The notes below the pieces were generated by a model, which did not search any database, was not told the DNA's origin, and saw only the letters and a list, made by a program, of their open reading frames with translations. A DNA stretch of 64,000 nucleotides from Oscillospiraceae bacterium (GTDB taxonomy: Bacteria > Bacillota > Clostridia > Oscillospirales > Ruminococcaceae): the NCBI GenBank assembly GCA_900752435.1, contig CAADVD010000016.1:158261-222260 (forward strand). The letters run 5' to 3'. This document shows positions 24,334 to 33,197 of this stretch, in pieces. Numbering within the stretch: the stretch's first letter is position 1; each line of letters starts with the position of its first letter. A program made the position numbers and the translations under genes.

Positions 24334-24783
24334 TTAATTACCTCTCTTTTCTATTCCCAGTGCATAGTAGCTGCATATCATATAATTGCCCTCATGCTCA
24401 TATACCGGGGTTTTGTCTGATAAGTATATAATAACAGTATCGCCAATAGAGAGCACCTTCATTCTTTGCCGAATAGGAATTTTCACTACGTTTCCCTCCA
24501 GTTGAACCCAGATCCCTTTGGTTCTTTTTCGGAGCCCGACCGTTTCAATTTTCTCGCAGGTTCCCTGGATGCACATATAGTTGCCAGCAAAGCTATTATA
24601 GCATAGTCGAATCCCGTTTATAAGCAGAAACCCGGACAACAGCAGGCAGGGTAAGCTAAAATAGAAATCCCGAAAACCAAGCAAGATGATAACAAACAAC
24701 AGCAAGAAAACAGCACCCCCTACAATTCTTATGGCAATCTGCTTTTGTAAAGGTGCTGGCAACTCATAAAATCTCTCCTTCAT
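24334..24783 (-). CDS. Hypothetical two-helix membrane protein (149 aa)
   Basis: The ATG at 24783 has GAGGTG 7 nt upstream; a GTG nine bases earlier is possible. Two membrane segments (about 19-37 and 42-60) are followed by a beta-rich domain of about 80 residues (GIWVQLEGNVVKIPIRQRMKVLSIGDTVIIYL), reminiscent of an OB- or NfeD-like barrel. The gene is stop-to-start adjacent with its neighbours. Function unknown. Confidence 0.6.
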   Translation of the reverse strand: MKERFYELPAPLQKQIAIRIVGGAVFLLLFVIILLGFRDFYFSLPCLLLSGFLLINGIRLCYNSFAGNYMCIQGTCEKIETVGLRKRTKGIWVQLEGNVVKIPIRQRMKVLSIGDTVIIYLSDKTPVYEHEGNYMICSYYALGIEKRGN

Positions 24784-24793
24784 CTGCTTCACC

Positions 24794-25357
24794 TCACAAT
24801 ACGATTAGTTTCTTTTTCTTCAGCAGGCCGAGCAATATCCTTATGGTTTCATCCCTGCATTCTGCGCATTCCATGATCTGCTCCAGACAATTATCTGCGA
24901 TGGTATTCTTTGTGTAGATCGCCTCCACCAACGCCTGCCGGTTTTCAGCATGGAGATATCGGGGTTCAGGCCTGATCTTATGCTCTCTAAGAAAGATAAT
25001 TTCTGCTACCGTCAGCCGAAGTCCGGCATTCCAAAGCCACATTAATATTTCCTTTTCTGCGCGGCTCAAAAAAATCTCTGGTTTTGCATTGATTGCCGGG
25101 CAGCAAACACACTGTGTGAGGATTCTGTATCTTGCCACATCAGTATTTTCTGCTCCCGTTTCTGCCAGACCCATTCTTGCCAAATGCTTCAGCGTCCGCT
25201 TCTCCGATTCTGTTTTAACTTCGGAAAATCCAAACCTCCCGTTCAGCCACAACACCGCCTGTTCTCCGGATAAGCTATATTCCTGACCACATCTCGCCAC
25301 CTGGAGAAGATGTTCCGTGGAGTTTTCTTTTACAATCCCTTTGGACAAATAAATCAT
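24794..25357 (-). CDS. Hypothetical protein, type B promoter operon (187 aa)
   Basis: The ATG at 25357 is preferred because GAGGTG then lies 8 nt upstream. The first half looks like a winged-helix region (GEQAVLWLNGRFGFSEVK; KHLARMGLAET), followed by CVCCPAINAKPEIFLSRAEKEILMWLWNAGLRLTVAEI, which may be a second helical DNA-binding region, and a Cys pair in CAECRDETIRILL. A regulator is possible but I recognise no family. It is transcribed from the repeated promoter at 25387-25415. Confidence 0.6.
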   Translation of the reverse strand: MIYLSKGIVKENSTEHLLQVARCGQEYSLSGEQAVLWLNGRFGFSEVKTESEKRTLKHLARMGLAETGAENTDVARYRILTQCVCCPAINAKPEIFLSRAEKEILMWLWNAGLRLTVAEIIFLREHKIRPEPRYLHAENRQALVEAIYTKNTIADNCLEQIMECAECRDETIRILLGLLKKKKLIVL

Positions 25358-25386
25358 GTTCATCACCTCTTTGACCTTTCAATTAC

Positions 25387-25415
25387 ATTACACGATTGGA
25401 TAAGGTGATTTACAA
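25387..25415 (-). promoter_or_regulatory. Repeated element promoter type B, copy 2
   Basis: TTGTAA (25410-25415), 17 nt, TGTAAT (25387-25392) on the minus strand, with AATCG before the -10 and G after it, as in the copies at 2481 and 58592. Confidence 0.6.
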
Positions 25416-25431
25416 CATTTTATTACGCTGT

Positions 25432-25821
25432 TTATATCAAGTACATAAGTGCAACACAAGCTCCGGCAATTAAGAGAACGCATGCCACCACCAATATAAT
25501 CTTTTTAACCAGCGCCTTGTCAATCTCCTCACGCCCTCCCCCTTCATCAATGGGACGGACATCATCATAATAGCCGTCATAATCATCTTCTCTCACTGGC
25601 TCAGATGCTCCACCAGCTTTCGCAGGAACATCTGGTCTTTTTGTTTTTCCTGCATATCTTTTTTTCTTTACATGCTTCTTGCTGCTCTTTTTCTTCTCCC
25701 GCTGCGCTTCGGTAACCGGCGCTTCCTCCGGTACCGCAGAAGATAACGATTCCCCGCATTCCGTACAAAAAGATGCTGCCGGATTTGCAAGTTCTTTGCC
25801 GCAATATGGACAGTATTTCAT
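25432..25821 (-). CDS. Zinc-ribbon protein with C-terminal membrane anchor (129 aa)
   Basis: The start is the ATG at 25821 (AAAGGAG upstream), giving MKYCPYCGKELAN ... SFCTECGESL, a CxxC-x(n)-CxxC zinc ribbon at residues 4-24. A Lys-rich segment (KKKSSKKHVKKKRYAGKTKR) and an acidic segment (DDYDGYYDDVRPIDEG) follow, then a single membrane helix (about 108-128) at the extreme C-terminus. This is the zinc_ribbon_2 architecture common in Firmicutes with no fixed role. It has its own promoter and attenuator (L4). Confidence 0.75.
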   Translation of the reverse strand: MKYCPYCGKELANPAASFCTECGESLSSAVPEEAPVTEAQREKKKSSKKHVKKKRYAGKTKRPDVPAKAGGASEPVREDDYDGYYDDVRPIDEGGGREEIDKALVKKIILVVACVLLIAGACVALMYLI

Positions 25822-25847
25822 AGTATCGAACTCCTTTCCTGAAAATA

Positions 25848-25919
25848 AAAAAACAAGCAGATTCCTGAGAACCCACTTGTAGACGATATAAGTATAACAG
25901 ATTTTCTTTTCCATGTCAT
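25848..25919 (-). promoter_or_regulatory. Promoter-attenuator element L4 (short variant)
   Basis: ATGACA (25914-25919), 17 nt, TATACT (25891-25896), then almost at once a hairpin (about 25854-25881; ACAAG ... CTTGT with a G-T-rich stem) followed by TTTTTTT. The first transcribed bases (ATATCGTCTACAAG) resemble the conserved leader box of L1-L3, but the intermediate hairpin is missing. It precedes the zinc-ribbon gene at 25821. Confidence 0.55.
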
Positions 25920-26065
25920 CGGCATTTCCTATGCCACTTTTGTGCCATTTTATCTGCCATACCACGCCAATGAAGTTCTTCCCTACGCAATCTCACTACA
26001 TGGCTATTATCAAAGCATAAACCGCATTGGTCGCGGACAATCATAAAAAAAGCATATTTCTATCT

Positions 26066-26156
26066 AAACAAGATAATAAATATCCACCCTATCCAACATT
26101 ATATCTTGTTTCAGTATAAAATCAATAGACGCGATAAAAAATATCTAAATAAGACA
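26066..26156 (+). promoter_or_regulatory. Repeated operator-like boxes upstream of the plus-strand XRE gene
   Basis: AAACAAGATA (26066-26075) has a perfect inverted copy at 26102-26111, and TATCTAAA-Y-AAGA occurs at 26061-26075 and 26142-26156. Three related boxes in 100 bp upstream of the XRE start (26177) suggest a phage-type operator region between it and the divergent zinc-ribbon gene. Confidence 0.45.
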
Positions 26157-26176
26157 GAGAAAATGGAGATTTATGA

Positions 26177-26446
26177 ATGGGTAGAAGCATGTTTACAATA
26201 AAAGGAAATATATGCTCTGATAAAGTAAGATTGGGCCGCGCACTGCAAAAGCCCCCGATTACACAAGAGGAGCTTGCCCAAAGGATTCAGTTTATGGGCA
26301 TGGAGGATATGACGCCTCTGATCATCTCACGTATAGAGAAGAACCAGCGACATGTCTGCGATGCAGAATTGCTTATGCTGGCAAAAGCCTTGCATGTATC
26401 AATGGAATGGCTGGTTAGTGATACAGACGAGATAAAGATAAAATAA
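26177..26446 (+). CDS. XRE-family HTH regulator, divergent from backbone (89 aa)
   Basis: The HTH is DKVRLGRALQKPPITQEELAQRIQFM ... PLIISRIEKNQRHVCDAELLMLAKALHVSMEWL, a typical Cro/CI fold filling most of the protein. GGAG is 8 nt from the ATG. It is the only plus-strand gene of the left backbone and lies just before the mosaic insertion that starts near 26447. The boxes at 26066-26156 are likely its operators. It may be the second half of a two-repressor switch with the gene at 627; that is speculative. Confidence 0.8.
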   Translation: MGRSMFTIKGNICSDKVRLGRALQKPPITQEELAQRIQFMGMEDMTPLIISRIEKNQRHVCDAELLMLAKALHVSMEWLVSDTDEIKIK

Positions 26447-26532
26447 AATCTATTTGTGGCAAAAAAACGATGCAGAACAGGCTTTTTTAATAAGATGGCC
26501 TTTGTTGTTTTATGTCGAAAAACTTTTCCGTG

Positions 26533-26691
26533 CATGGCGGCGTCCTCCTGATTGCCGCCATGTCAAATTGCAAGGTGTAGGGTCGTCGTTGGGTTTTCTG
26601 CAAAAGGAAACGGCGGCTCAAATTTAGAGCTGCCGTTTCATGGGCGCGTGAATAGGGCTGCTGTACGACGGCTTTTTTCTTTTGCCGTCGT
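26533..26691. terminator. Three consecutive hairpins marking the left edge of the mosaic insertion
   Basis: Stems CATGGCGGC/GCCGCCATG (26533-26562), GAAACGGCGGCTC/GAGCTGCCGTTTC (26607-26639) and ACGACGGC/GCCGTCGT (26665-26691). The third resembles hairpins at 38433-38454 and 56389-56437, also at edges of foreign segments. They lie between the XRE gene and the converging ABC permease gene, where terminators for both directions are expected. Nothing else is coded in 26447-26716. Confidence 0.55.
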
Positions 26692-26716
26692 CCGGCAGAT
26701 GAAATTTCTATTCTAC

Positions 26717-28771
26717 TTATTTTTCTAATGTTAGAGGGATTATTTCCTTCCTCATAGACTGAGAGGCAATAAACGCATACAGGAGATAAATAAGGGTAAA
26801 AATCAGTAAAGCACTCAAAACCACAAGTGCTATCAATGCGGTTAGATTATCAAATACAGGCACATCATAAGAAGCTATAAAAAGCGTATGGCTCATTGAC
26901 TTTAGTAAGCAACTACCAATGACTATTGCAGGAATAAATGGCAATGCGAAGTAAAGAAATATATGATCTCTCAACATTTTTTCAAGAACAATCACCTCGT
27001 TTCCAAGTGTTCTCATTACATTGTATTGACGCTTTATTGTTTTCACTTCCGTCAAAAGTTGAACAGCGAGTATTACAATACTAATTATGCCGATAACCAG
27101 CGACAAGTAGCACAATGGCAGAATAATTAAGATAGCTTGGCTGGTAGGTGTACTTGCTAATTTGCCCATGTAGTAATAGTTTCCTTTGTCGAGGATTTTT
27201 GTTGTGTATCCGTTTTCCCCGGAAGCAACCACATTGGAGTTCAATGGCCTAACTTGCGGAAATTCGTTTTCCAATTCAGACATATCAATCACTGTTTCGG
27301 ATTGAGCAACATAGAGGCTGTACATCGCTTCCATATTTTCAATATAGTGATCCGGGACAACGATTACAAAATCTTGGCCGTTACCATATCCACCATACTG
27401 TGAGAACGCCTCGGTAAAAATATCCTTGCAAACCAGAGTGCCTTTTTCAATCTGAAAATTTGTAAATGTATCTTTCAGATATGGCAGGCAATGAATGATG
27501 TATTGTTCTTCTGACAATGGTATTTGAGGCAGGCCCAACATTGCTCGCAAATTACAATAATCACTATATTTCATAAAGGCATCGTACTGGTTTTCTGCAA
27601 TAACATAGTCGTTGATTGATACGGTTTTGCTTGCCCTGTTCCAGTATTTTGTTAAGACACGATTTCTAATGTCAGTAAATTGTGTGCTTTTATCTGTATA
27701 TAAGCAATAGGAATATTGGTTGTCTACATCAATGCGTTCATTCAAGAATGAGGAATATTGGCTATAATCACCGTTCTCACCTACATGAACAATCGCAAGG
27801 TCGAATGGCTGCATAACAACTGCTTTCTCCATGACCTGATAAAAAGCATTTGTCATACCAATACAAACGATGGTGCAGGTGAATAAAATTGAGATAACAC
27901 CTAATGAGAAACTCATTTTGTTGGATTTTGAAAGGAACATTCGTAAGGTAACTAAACGACTTCCTTTGTATTTCCAGTTCTGAGATTTATTAAGCATTTC
28001 GTGTATGATATAAATAAATCCTCGAAAGAAGAACAACAGCCCCAACATTGCCGAAACTGCACCTGCGGTAATGCTTGCCACTGTCTGTTTTGTTCCCGCA
28101 AACAAATAGAAACTTACAATGAGCATTACCACGGAAATCAGCAAAAACATGAAGCCAGTTTTAGATTGGTGTTCACGAACACTACTGTTGTTCCGACTGT
28201 AATTCAACAGATCTATCAATTTAACCGTTTGTACTTTTCTATTCGTCTTAATCAGTGCGATTATATAGACAATGCAAAATTCGATGCAAGTCAAGCCGAC
28301 TGCTGATACAGAAAGAAAAGCTAATAATGCTTCTTGAAAGTGGAATAGATTTGAAACAAAACTTTCTAATATTTTAGAAACTAAAATCCCAAAGCCAAAG
28401 CCCACAATAACAGCCATAAGGCCCAAAAAAGCATTTTCCTTAAATATCATTTTGCAAATGTCGCCTTTTTCTACACCCAATATCATATAGGTGCTAATTT
28501 CCTTGCTGCGACGCTGTAAGATGAAGTCCATCATGTAGCTGATAAACCACCCAAGTGCAAATACAACGACGGCAGAAAAAAGGGCGGCAATCACGCCAAT
28601 ATCACCGTTTCCGCTCTCGGCAAATAAACGAAAAAGCTGTTGCATAGTATGAGAAACAATAAGAGAATTGAACGCATACATAAGGGCAACAACGCCGATA
28701 AGGGAAAACCAAAAAATCTTATATTCACTTAACTGCCGTTTCATATTACGTTGTGAAAGACTTGCAAGCAT
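26717..28771 (-). CDS. BceB-like FtsX-family ABC permease (684 aa)
   Basis: About ten membrane segments: one at 19-40, three around 60-180, pairs at 205-250 and 285-310, then a large extracellular domain (about 315-545), and three at the C-terminus (545-575, 600-630, 645-675). The FtsX-like signature RSKEISTYMILGVEKGDI (about 88-105) is clear. This layout, 2+4 helices with a big loop before helix 8, is that of BceB transporters, which free lipid II-cycle targets from bacitracin-like or lantibiotic peptides and signal to the partner kinase. It follows the ATPase gene by 4 nt. Confidence 0.85.
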   Translation of the reverse strand: MLASLSQRNMKRQLSEYKIFWFSLIGVVALMYAFNSLIVSHTMQQLFRLFAESGNGDIGVIAALFSAVVVFALGWFISYMMDFILQRRSKEISTYMILGVEKGDICKMIFKENAFLGLMAVIVGFGFGILVSKILESFVSNLFHFQEALLAFLSVSAVGLTCIEFCIVYIIALIKTNRKVQTVKLIDLLNYSRNNSSVREHQSKTGFMFLLISVVMLIVSFYLFAGTKQTVASITAGAVSAMLGLLFFFRGFIYIIHEMLNKSQNWKYKGSRLVTLRMFLSKSNKMSFSLGVISILFTCTIVCIGMTNAFYQVMEKAVVMQPFDLAIVHVGENGDYSQYSSFLNERIDVDNQYSYCLYTDKSTQFTDIRNRVLTKYWNRASKTVSINDYVIAENQYDAFMKYSDYCNLRAMLGLPQIPLSEEQYIIHCLPYLKDTFTNFQIEKGTLVCKDIFTEAFSQYGGYGNGQDFVIVVPDHYIENMEAMYSLYVAQSETVIDMSELENEFPQVRPLNSNVVASGENGYTTKILDKGNYYYMGKLASTPTSQAILIILPLCYLSLVIGIISIVILAVQLLTEVKTIKRQYNVMRTLGNEVIVLEKMLRDHIFLYFALPFIPAIVIGSCLLKSMSHTLFIASYDVPVFDNLTALIALVVLSALLIFTLIYLLYAFIASQSMRKEIIPLTLEK

Positions 28772-28775
28772 AATT

Positions 28776-29528
28776 TCAATTCCCTCCCATCATGGTGAGG
28801 ACATCTAAAATCTTGTTAAAGAAAGTTCTGCGAGAATCGTTGCCTTTGCGGATTTCCGTAAAAATCGTGCCGTCGCGCAAAAAGAGAATACGATTTGCAT
28901 AACTCGCAGAAAAGGCGTCATGCGTTACCATTAGTATGGTTGCACCCAGCGTTTCGTTGATGCTCTGGATAGTGGATAGCAGCATCTGGGACGAATGGCT
29001 GTCCAGTGCGCCGGTGGGTTCGTCCGCCAGAATCAGCTTAGGATTGTTGATGATGGCTCTGGCGCAGGCGCACCGTTGCTTTTGGCCGCCGGATACCTGA
29101 TAGGGGTATTTTTTCAGAATATCCGTGATGTTTAGTTTACTGGACATTTCTTGTACCCGCCCGTCGATCTCACCTGCGGGAACCTTGTTGATTGTCAATG
29201 CTAGAGCAATGTTCTCGGAAATGGTCAGGGTGTCCAGCAGGTTAAAGTCCTGAAATACAAAGCCCAGATTTTCCCGGCGAAACCGGGCAATCTGCTTTTC
29301 GTTTATCTCTGTCACATCAGTCCCGTCCAAATGGATATGTCCTGCGCTGACCGTATCAATAGTGGAAATGCAGTTAAGCAGGGTGGTCTTGCCGGAGCCA
29401 GACGCGCCCATAATCCCTACAAATTCCCCCTCCTGAACGGAAAAACTGATGTCTTGAATCGCTTTTGTGATGTTACCGCCATTTCCGTAATACTTCTGGA
29501 TATGTTCCAGCTTCAAAACTTCTTTCAT
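28776..29528 (-). CDS. BceA-like ABC transporter ATP-binding protein (250 aa)
   Basis: Walker A GASGSGKTTLLNC (about 42), Q-loop FQDFNLL, signature VSGGQKQRCACARA, Walker B LILADEPTGALD and the switch His in MVTHDAFSA are all intact. Start at 29528 (AGAGGTG upstream); the longer frame is not used. It is the LolD/MacB/BceA class. A 102-nt gap from the kinase gene holds a putative response-regulator site (29586-29616). Confidence 0.88.
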   Translation of the reverse strand: MKEVLKLEHIQKYYGNGGNITKAIQDISFSVQEGEFVGIMGASGSGKTTLLNCISTIDTVSAGHIHLDGTDVTEINEKQIARFRRENLGFVFQDFNLLDTLTISENIALALTINKVPAGEIDGRVQEMSSKLNITDILKKYPYQVSGGQKQRCACARAIINNPKLILADEPTGALDSHSSQMLLSTIQSINETLGATILMVTHDAFSASYANRILFLRDGTIFTEIRKGNDSRRTFFNKILDVLTMMGGN

Positions 29529-29576
29529 AGTATTATCACCTCTAATCCTATTGTAAAATAATATGAACGCCATTTG

Positions 29577-29616
29577 TATCAAGTTTTCTTACAAAGTTCT
29601 AACAGAAATGTAAGAA
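29577..29616 (-). promoter_or_regulatory. Putative response-regulator box upstream of bceA-like gene
   Basis: TTCTTACA (29586-29593) and TGTAAGAA (29609-29616) are perfect 8-bp arms with a 15-nt spacer, followed on the minus strand by TTGATA (29577-29582), a possible -35. BceR-type regulators bind inverted repeats at this place to switch on the transporter. Confidence 0.55.
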
Positions 29617-29629
29617 GTGCAGAACCATT

Positions 29630-30643
29630 TTAGCTCTGCACCTCATGGATCAGACAGTTAATGTGAAAAGCCAGAGAAATAGATGCGCCATGTTCAGATG
29701 ATGCCGCTGTAATGCTGATACCCAGCTTGTCACAGAGGCGTTTACACAGGTATAGGCCGATCCCTGTGGACTGCTGGATCATGCGCCCGTTCTGCCCAGT
29801 AAATCCTTTTTCAAAGACGCGAGGCAGGTCAGCGAGTGAAATTCCGATTCCGTTATCCTCCACCACAAGAACCACTTGATCTCGTTGCCTACGGGCGGAA
29901 AAGCGAATAATCGGCTGCTCGGCCCGATATTTGACCGCATTGGCAATTAGTTGGTTTAGAATGAACCGCACCCATTTTTCATCAGAATAAACTGTATCCT
30001 GCATTTCCTCCACTTTCAGCCGCACCCCGCTCTGGAGCAGCAGGTATTTGTTGTCCGCAATCGCCTGATGCACCACTTGGGCCAGAGCCATTTCACGAAC
30101 AGAATAATCTTTCTCAGTATGTTCGCTGCGGGCATAATAAAGCGCCTGTTCAGTAAAGCGGTTGGTCTTTTCGAGTTCCAACAGCAGTTCCTTTGTCCAG
30201 TCTGTCCGATGGTTTTCGCACAGTAGTTTCATAGCGGTAATAGGCGTTTTGATCTCGTGAATCCACTGTTCAATATATTCCTTGTATTCCTGACGTTCCT
30301 GACAAACCGTTCCAATCTGTTCCAACATAGATTTTCCGGCCATTTTCAAAAGCCGATAGTAAACCTGATCCTCTGCCTGTTCCGGCAACTCCATCACTTC
30401 GGAAACGAGATAGCGTTCCGAAAGCTGACCGGTCATGTCTAAAAGCTGTCGCATTTGTCGCTGTCGCTTCCAGTAAGTAAGGAACAGACCTGCCAACAAG
30501 ATCAGCGCCCATACCGCAGAAATCAGTAGTACCACAGAAATAGGATTGCCACATACCAGCAGGAATACAGTAAGCGCAACCATGCAGATCAGGTTGGTCA
30601 GCAGGAATGGGATTCTATTTTTCCAATACTGTCTGCGGTTCAT
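29630..30643 (-). CDS. BceS-like intramembrane-sensing histidine kinase (337 aa)
   Basis: Two N-terminal membrane helices (about 13-30 and 36-56) have almost no extracellular loop, which is typical of intramembrane-sensing kinases that read the transporter rather than the drug. The phospho-acceptor region is EYIEQWIHEIKTPITAMKLL (H-box about 127), with N-box LNQLIANAVKY, G1 VEDNGIGI and G2 STGIGLYLC. It starts in a 4-nt overlap with the response regulator. Confidence 0.88.
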   Translation of the reverse strand: MNRRQYWKNRIPFLLTNLICMVALTVFLLVCGNPISVVLLISAVWALILLAGLFLTYWKRQRQMRQLLDMTGQLSERYLVSEVMELPEQAEDQVYYRLLKMAGKSMLEQIGTVCQERQEYKEYIEQWIHEIKTPITAMKLLCENHRTDWTKELLLELEKTNRFTEQALYYARSEHTEKDYSVREMALAQVVHQAIADNKYLLLQSGVRLKVEEMQDTVYSDEKWVRFILNQLIANAVKYRAEQPIIRFSARRQRDQVVLVVEDNGIGISLADLPRVFEKGFTGQNGRMIQQSTGIGLYLCKRLCDKLGISITAASSEHGASISLAFHINCLIHEVQS

Positions 30644-31311
30644 ACTGTGTACCCCTGTCGATGCTTTGTTTTGATAAAATCTGTCAGACCGATACCTGTC
30701 AATTTTTCACGGATACGGTTGATGTTGACGCTTAGAGCGTTGTCATCCACATAGAGTTGATTATCCCATAAAAACTCTACTATATCTCTACGGGCACAGA
30801 TTTTTCCTGCATTTTTGAATAGGTAATAAAGAATTTTCAGTTCGTTTTTGGTTAGTTCCACACTCTGTCCATCATAATCCAAGCTACTGGATTCCAAGTG
30901 TAGCACCGTAGCACCATAGACCATTTGCTCATTCTGCTGTACCGGGTATGACCGTTTGAGTAGGGATGCGATTTTTGCCAGAAGAATCGCCGTGTGATAG
31001 GGTTTTGTAATAAAGGCGTCACCGCCCAGCATGATGCTGTTGAGTTCATCCATATCTGTATTGCAGCTTGTTACAAAAATAATTGGAACATTTGAATTGC
31101 TGCGAATTTGAGAACAGATAGAAAAGCCGCTTTCATTGGGCAATTTAATATCTAATAAGACAAGGTGTGGATCTTCTGCTCTAAAAGTATCGTTCACCTT
31201 TGAAAAATCCTTTACTGAAACAGCAGTATATCCATTGCCGCGCAAAAGGATTTCCAATTCGCTTTGTATAACAGGATCATCTTCAATAATCAGTATCTTA
31301 TATGGTTTCAT
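30640..31311 (-). CDS. OmpR/BceR-like response regulator (223 aa)
   Basis: The receiver domain has the acidic pair EDD (10-12), phospho-acceptor Asp in LVLLDIKLPNESG (about 54) and Lys in FITKPYH (about 103). The C-terminal winged helix (LTKNELKILYYLFKNAGKICARRDIVEFLW; NRIREKL) is of the OmpR/PhoB type. AAGGAATT precedes the ATG at 31311. It overlaps the small HTH gene by 14 nt. It should activate the ABC genes at 29528 through the repeat at 29586-29616. Confidence 0.88.
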   Translation of the reverse strand: MKPYKILIIEDDPVIQSELEILLRGNGYTAVSVKDFSKVNDTFRAEDPHLVLLDIKLPNESGFSICSQIRSNSNVPIIFVTSCNTDMDELNSIMLGGDAFITKPYHTAILLAKIASLLKRSYPVQQNEQMVYGATVLHLESSSLDYDGQSVELTKNELKILYYLFKNAGKICARRDIVEFLWDNQLYVDDNALSVNINRIREKLTGIGLTDFIKTKHRQGYTV

Positions 31312-31492
31312 GTTTTAATTCCTTTCCTTGTTTCGTTCGCATATCTAAGGGCTTTTCGGCGTCTTTCGGGATTAACCATACTGTCCCCATTTTTATGGCT
31401 CCGGGGATACGGGATGCAGCACAGTAATAATTTATCCATCGGGGAGTCACGCCCCATTTTTCACCTGCTTCTTTCAAAGTCATATAGTCCAT
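31298..31492 (-). CDS. Small MerR/excisionase-like HTH protein (64 aa)
   Basis: MTLKEAGEKWGVTPRWINYYCAASRIPGAIKMGTVWLIP is the helix-turn-helix of small DNA-binding proteins related to excisionases. GGAGGTG lies 5 nt before the ATG at 31492. It opens the two-component/ABC operon and overlaps the regulator start. It may control the operon or be left over from an excision gene. Confidence 0.7.
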   Translation of the reverse strand: MDYMTLKEAGEKWGVTPRWINYYCAASRIPGAIKMGTVWLIPKDAEKPLDMRTKQGKELKHETI

Positions 31493-31606
31493 AATACACC
31501 TCCAATTTATTCATTATAATTCGTTTTCTCGAAGAATACAAGGAACAGAATATGAATTATAGAATGTAGCATCACTGTAAACAGTACGCAGAACACGAGA
31601 GCTGAA

Positions 31607-31723
31607 ATGCTCATCCTATCTACGCATTTAGAGGACAAAAAGCTCGCAGAAATCAAGGCTTTTCGGCGGTGGTCGGTGGGGTGGCAGAATGATATATCAA
31701 ATACCTGCCGGAACGAGCTTTGA
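31607..31723 (+). pseudogene. Possible gene fragment in the 31493-31951 gap
   Basis: A plus-strand frame reads HLEDKKLAEIKAFRRWSVGW ... NTCRNEL then stop. It looks like the tail of a larger protein but I cannot name it. Around it, the string ATGAATTATA-n-AATGTA recurs at about 31549, 31863 and 31919, and again before the XRE gene at 41535, so this gap contains duplicated promoter debris. No other gene is supported in 31493-31951. Confidence 0.25.
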
Positions 31724-31951
31724 AATGCGTAGAATAAACCCATAGGAAAACGATGGGTATAGGGCCAACAGGCTGACATGTCCGGCGCTTTCTTAGGAGC
31801 TGTTCAGGAGGGCCCGGATTAGTTTGCTTTGTTTTCATGGTTTTGCGTTCTTATAATCAAAGAAATATGAATTATAAAGTTTAATTAACCCGCATATAAC
31901 AACATTCCACGGACAAAGTATGAATTATACAATGTAAATGGGTGATGCTAT

Positions 31952-32395
31952 ATGGCGAATGTTGAAGATTGTCCCGGTTTTGAAACTTTCGGCGCGGATG
32001 TAAAAGCCGCACGGAAAGCAAAACATCTGGCGCGTAAAACGCTGGCTGAAATGGTGGGTATTGAATGGCGCTATCTTGCCAATATTGAGAATAAAGGCAC
32101 GATCCCCAGCCTCCCGGTTGTGATCCAGCTTATTAAAATCTGCGGGCTTCCCGTAGAACGGTATTTCAACCCGGAAATCATGCGAGGGGACAGCGAACAG
32201 CGGCAACGGGTCAGCCACAAGCTGAAACTTTGCCCGGAACACTATTTGCCGGTTATAGCAAATCACCCTGCCGACTTACGGTTTTTTTTATTCGGCAGAG
32301 TGCCACTGCAATATAAAATTTTCTTTTTTACTTCTCTAACAAGACAGCTATCGTTAGACTATCTTCACAATACGGTTTTCCTGCTACATCGCTAA
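31952..32395 (+). pseudogene. XRE-family regulator with foreign C-terminus
   Basis: Residues 1-103 (ADVKAARKAKHLARKTLAEM ... RYLANIENKGTIPSLPVVIQLIKICGLPVERYF ... KLCPEHYLPVI) parallel the intact 115-aa paralogue at 41535 residue for residue. After HYLPVI (about position 32260) the similarity stops and the frame continues into DNA belonging to the methyltransferase terminator, giving a 147-residue chimera. The HTH should still fold. It marks an insertion or deletion breakpoint at about 32260. Confidence 0.6.
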
Positions 32396-33161
32396 ATACT
32401 TCACATATTTTAAAACCTTCTGATTTCATTTCATTGATTAGAGTTTCCTTTGTAAAATAGGTATTCCAGATATAGTAAATAGCAGCAGGATCATTTGGAG
32501 AAATGATGGATGTTTGCTCCAATGTGACACAATCTGAGTACCGAAAAGACGAGTTAAACTCAAGGTACTTTTCTTTCTTCCAAAAGCCGCCTGTCGGATA
32601 TATATTCCATGTGTTCTTTTCTTCAAAACAGTTGTACTTACTCATTGAAAATACATCCAGCAAAAATTTCCCTCCGGGCCTTAGATGTGTATATACCACT
32701 TTCAATAAAGTTTTCCTATCTTCTGATGATAAAGCACCATAGTCACAGTAAATTAAAGTTGAAAAATCAAAAGTTTTGTTCAAGTTCATGTTCAAGTAGT
32801 CCTGATACAGATACTGTATATTAAGGTTTTGTTTAGCGGCAGAACTTGTCGCATAATTTATAGAGCGCTTTGAAAAATCAATCCCTGTAACCGAGTAACC
32901 AAATTGAGCAAACCTTTCAGCATATATACCAGGACCACAACCTATATCAAGGAGTTCATTAAATTCTGATGGCCGAACAATTCTTGTTATCCAGTCGGCA
33001 GATTTATTTATAAAATCTAATTTTCTACTTGCTCCATTAAACTCTGGATTTAAATGCGCTTTTAACATTTGCAACGATATATGTTCGTCATCCCAAAAGG
33101 GGATCTCCATTTTTTTGTAAAGAGATGGCTTTTCAAAAATAGTGAGTAAATTGTCATACAT
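32328..33161 (-). CDS. Class I SAM-dependent methyltransferase (277 aa)
   Basis: Motif I LLDIGCGPGIYAERFAQFGY (about 70), acidic end of strand 2 VTGIDFSKRSI, motif II FDFSTLIYCDYGAL, and motif III LRPGGKFLLDVFS are intact. The N-terminal KKMEIPFWDDEHIS and length fit small-molecule or antibiotic-type methyltransferases found as cargo. The gene is very AT-rich. Its 230-nt leader holds a promoter, a 20-codon leader frame and an attenuator, an arrangement typical of inducible resistance genes. The substrate is unknown. Confidence 0.8.
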   Translation of the reverse strand: MYDNLLTIFEKPSLYKKMEIPFWDDEHISLQMLKAHLNPEFNGASRKLDFINKSADWITRIVRPSEFNELLDIGCGPGIYAERFAQFGYSVTGIDFSKRSINYATSSAAKQNLNIQYLYQDYLNMNLNKTFDFSTLIYCDYGALSSEDRKTLLKVVYTHLRPGGKFLLDVFSMSKYNCFEEKNTWNIYPTGGFWKKEKYLEFNSSFRYSDCVTLEQTSIISPNDPAAIYYIWNTYFTKETLINEMKSEGFKICEVFSDVAGKPYCEDSLTIAVLLEK

Positions 33162-33197
33162 AACTAAGTTCTCCTTTCATGTTTGGTCAAAAGAAAA

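Noticed and set aside
31507..31838. Minus-strand frames in the gap at 31493-31951
   Set aside because: No ribosome site or family resemblance; the plus-strand reading looks more like a decayed gene tail.
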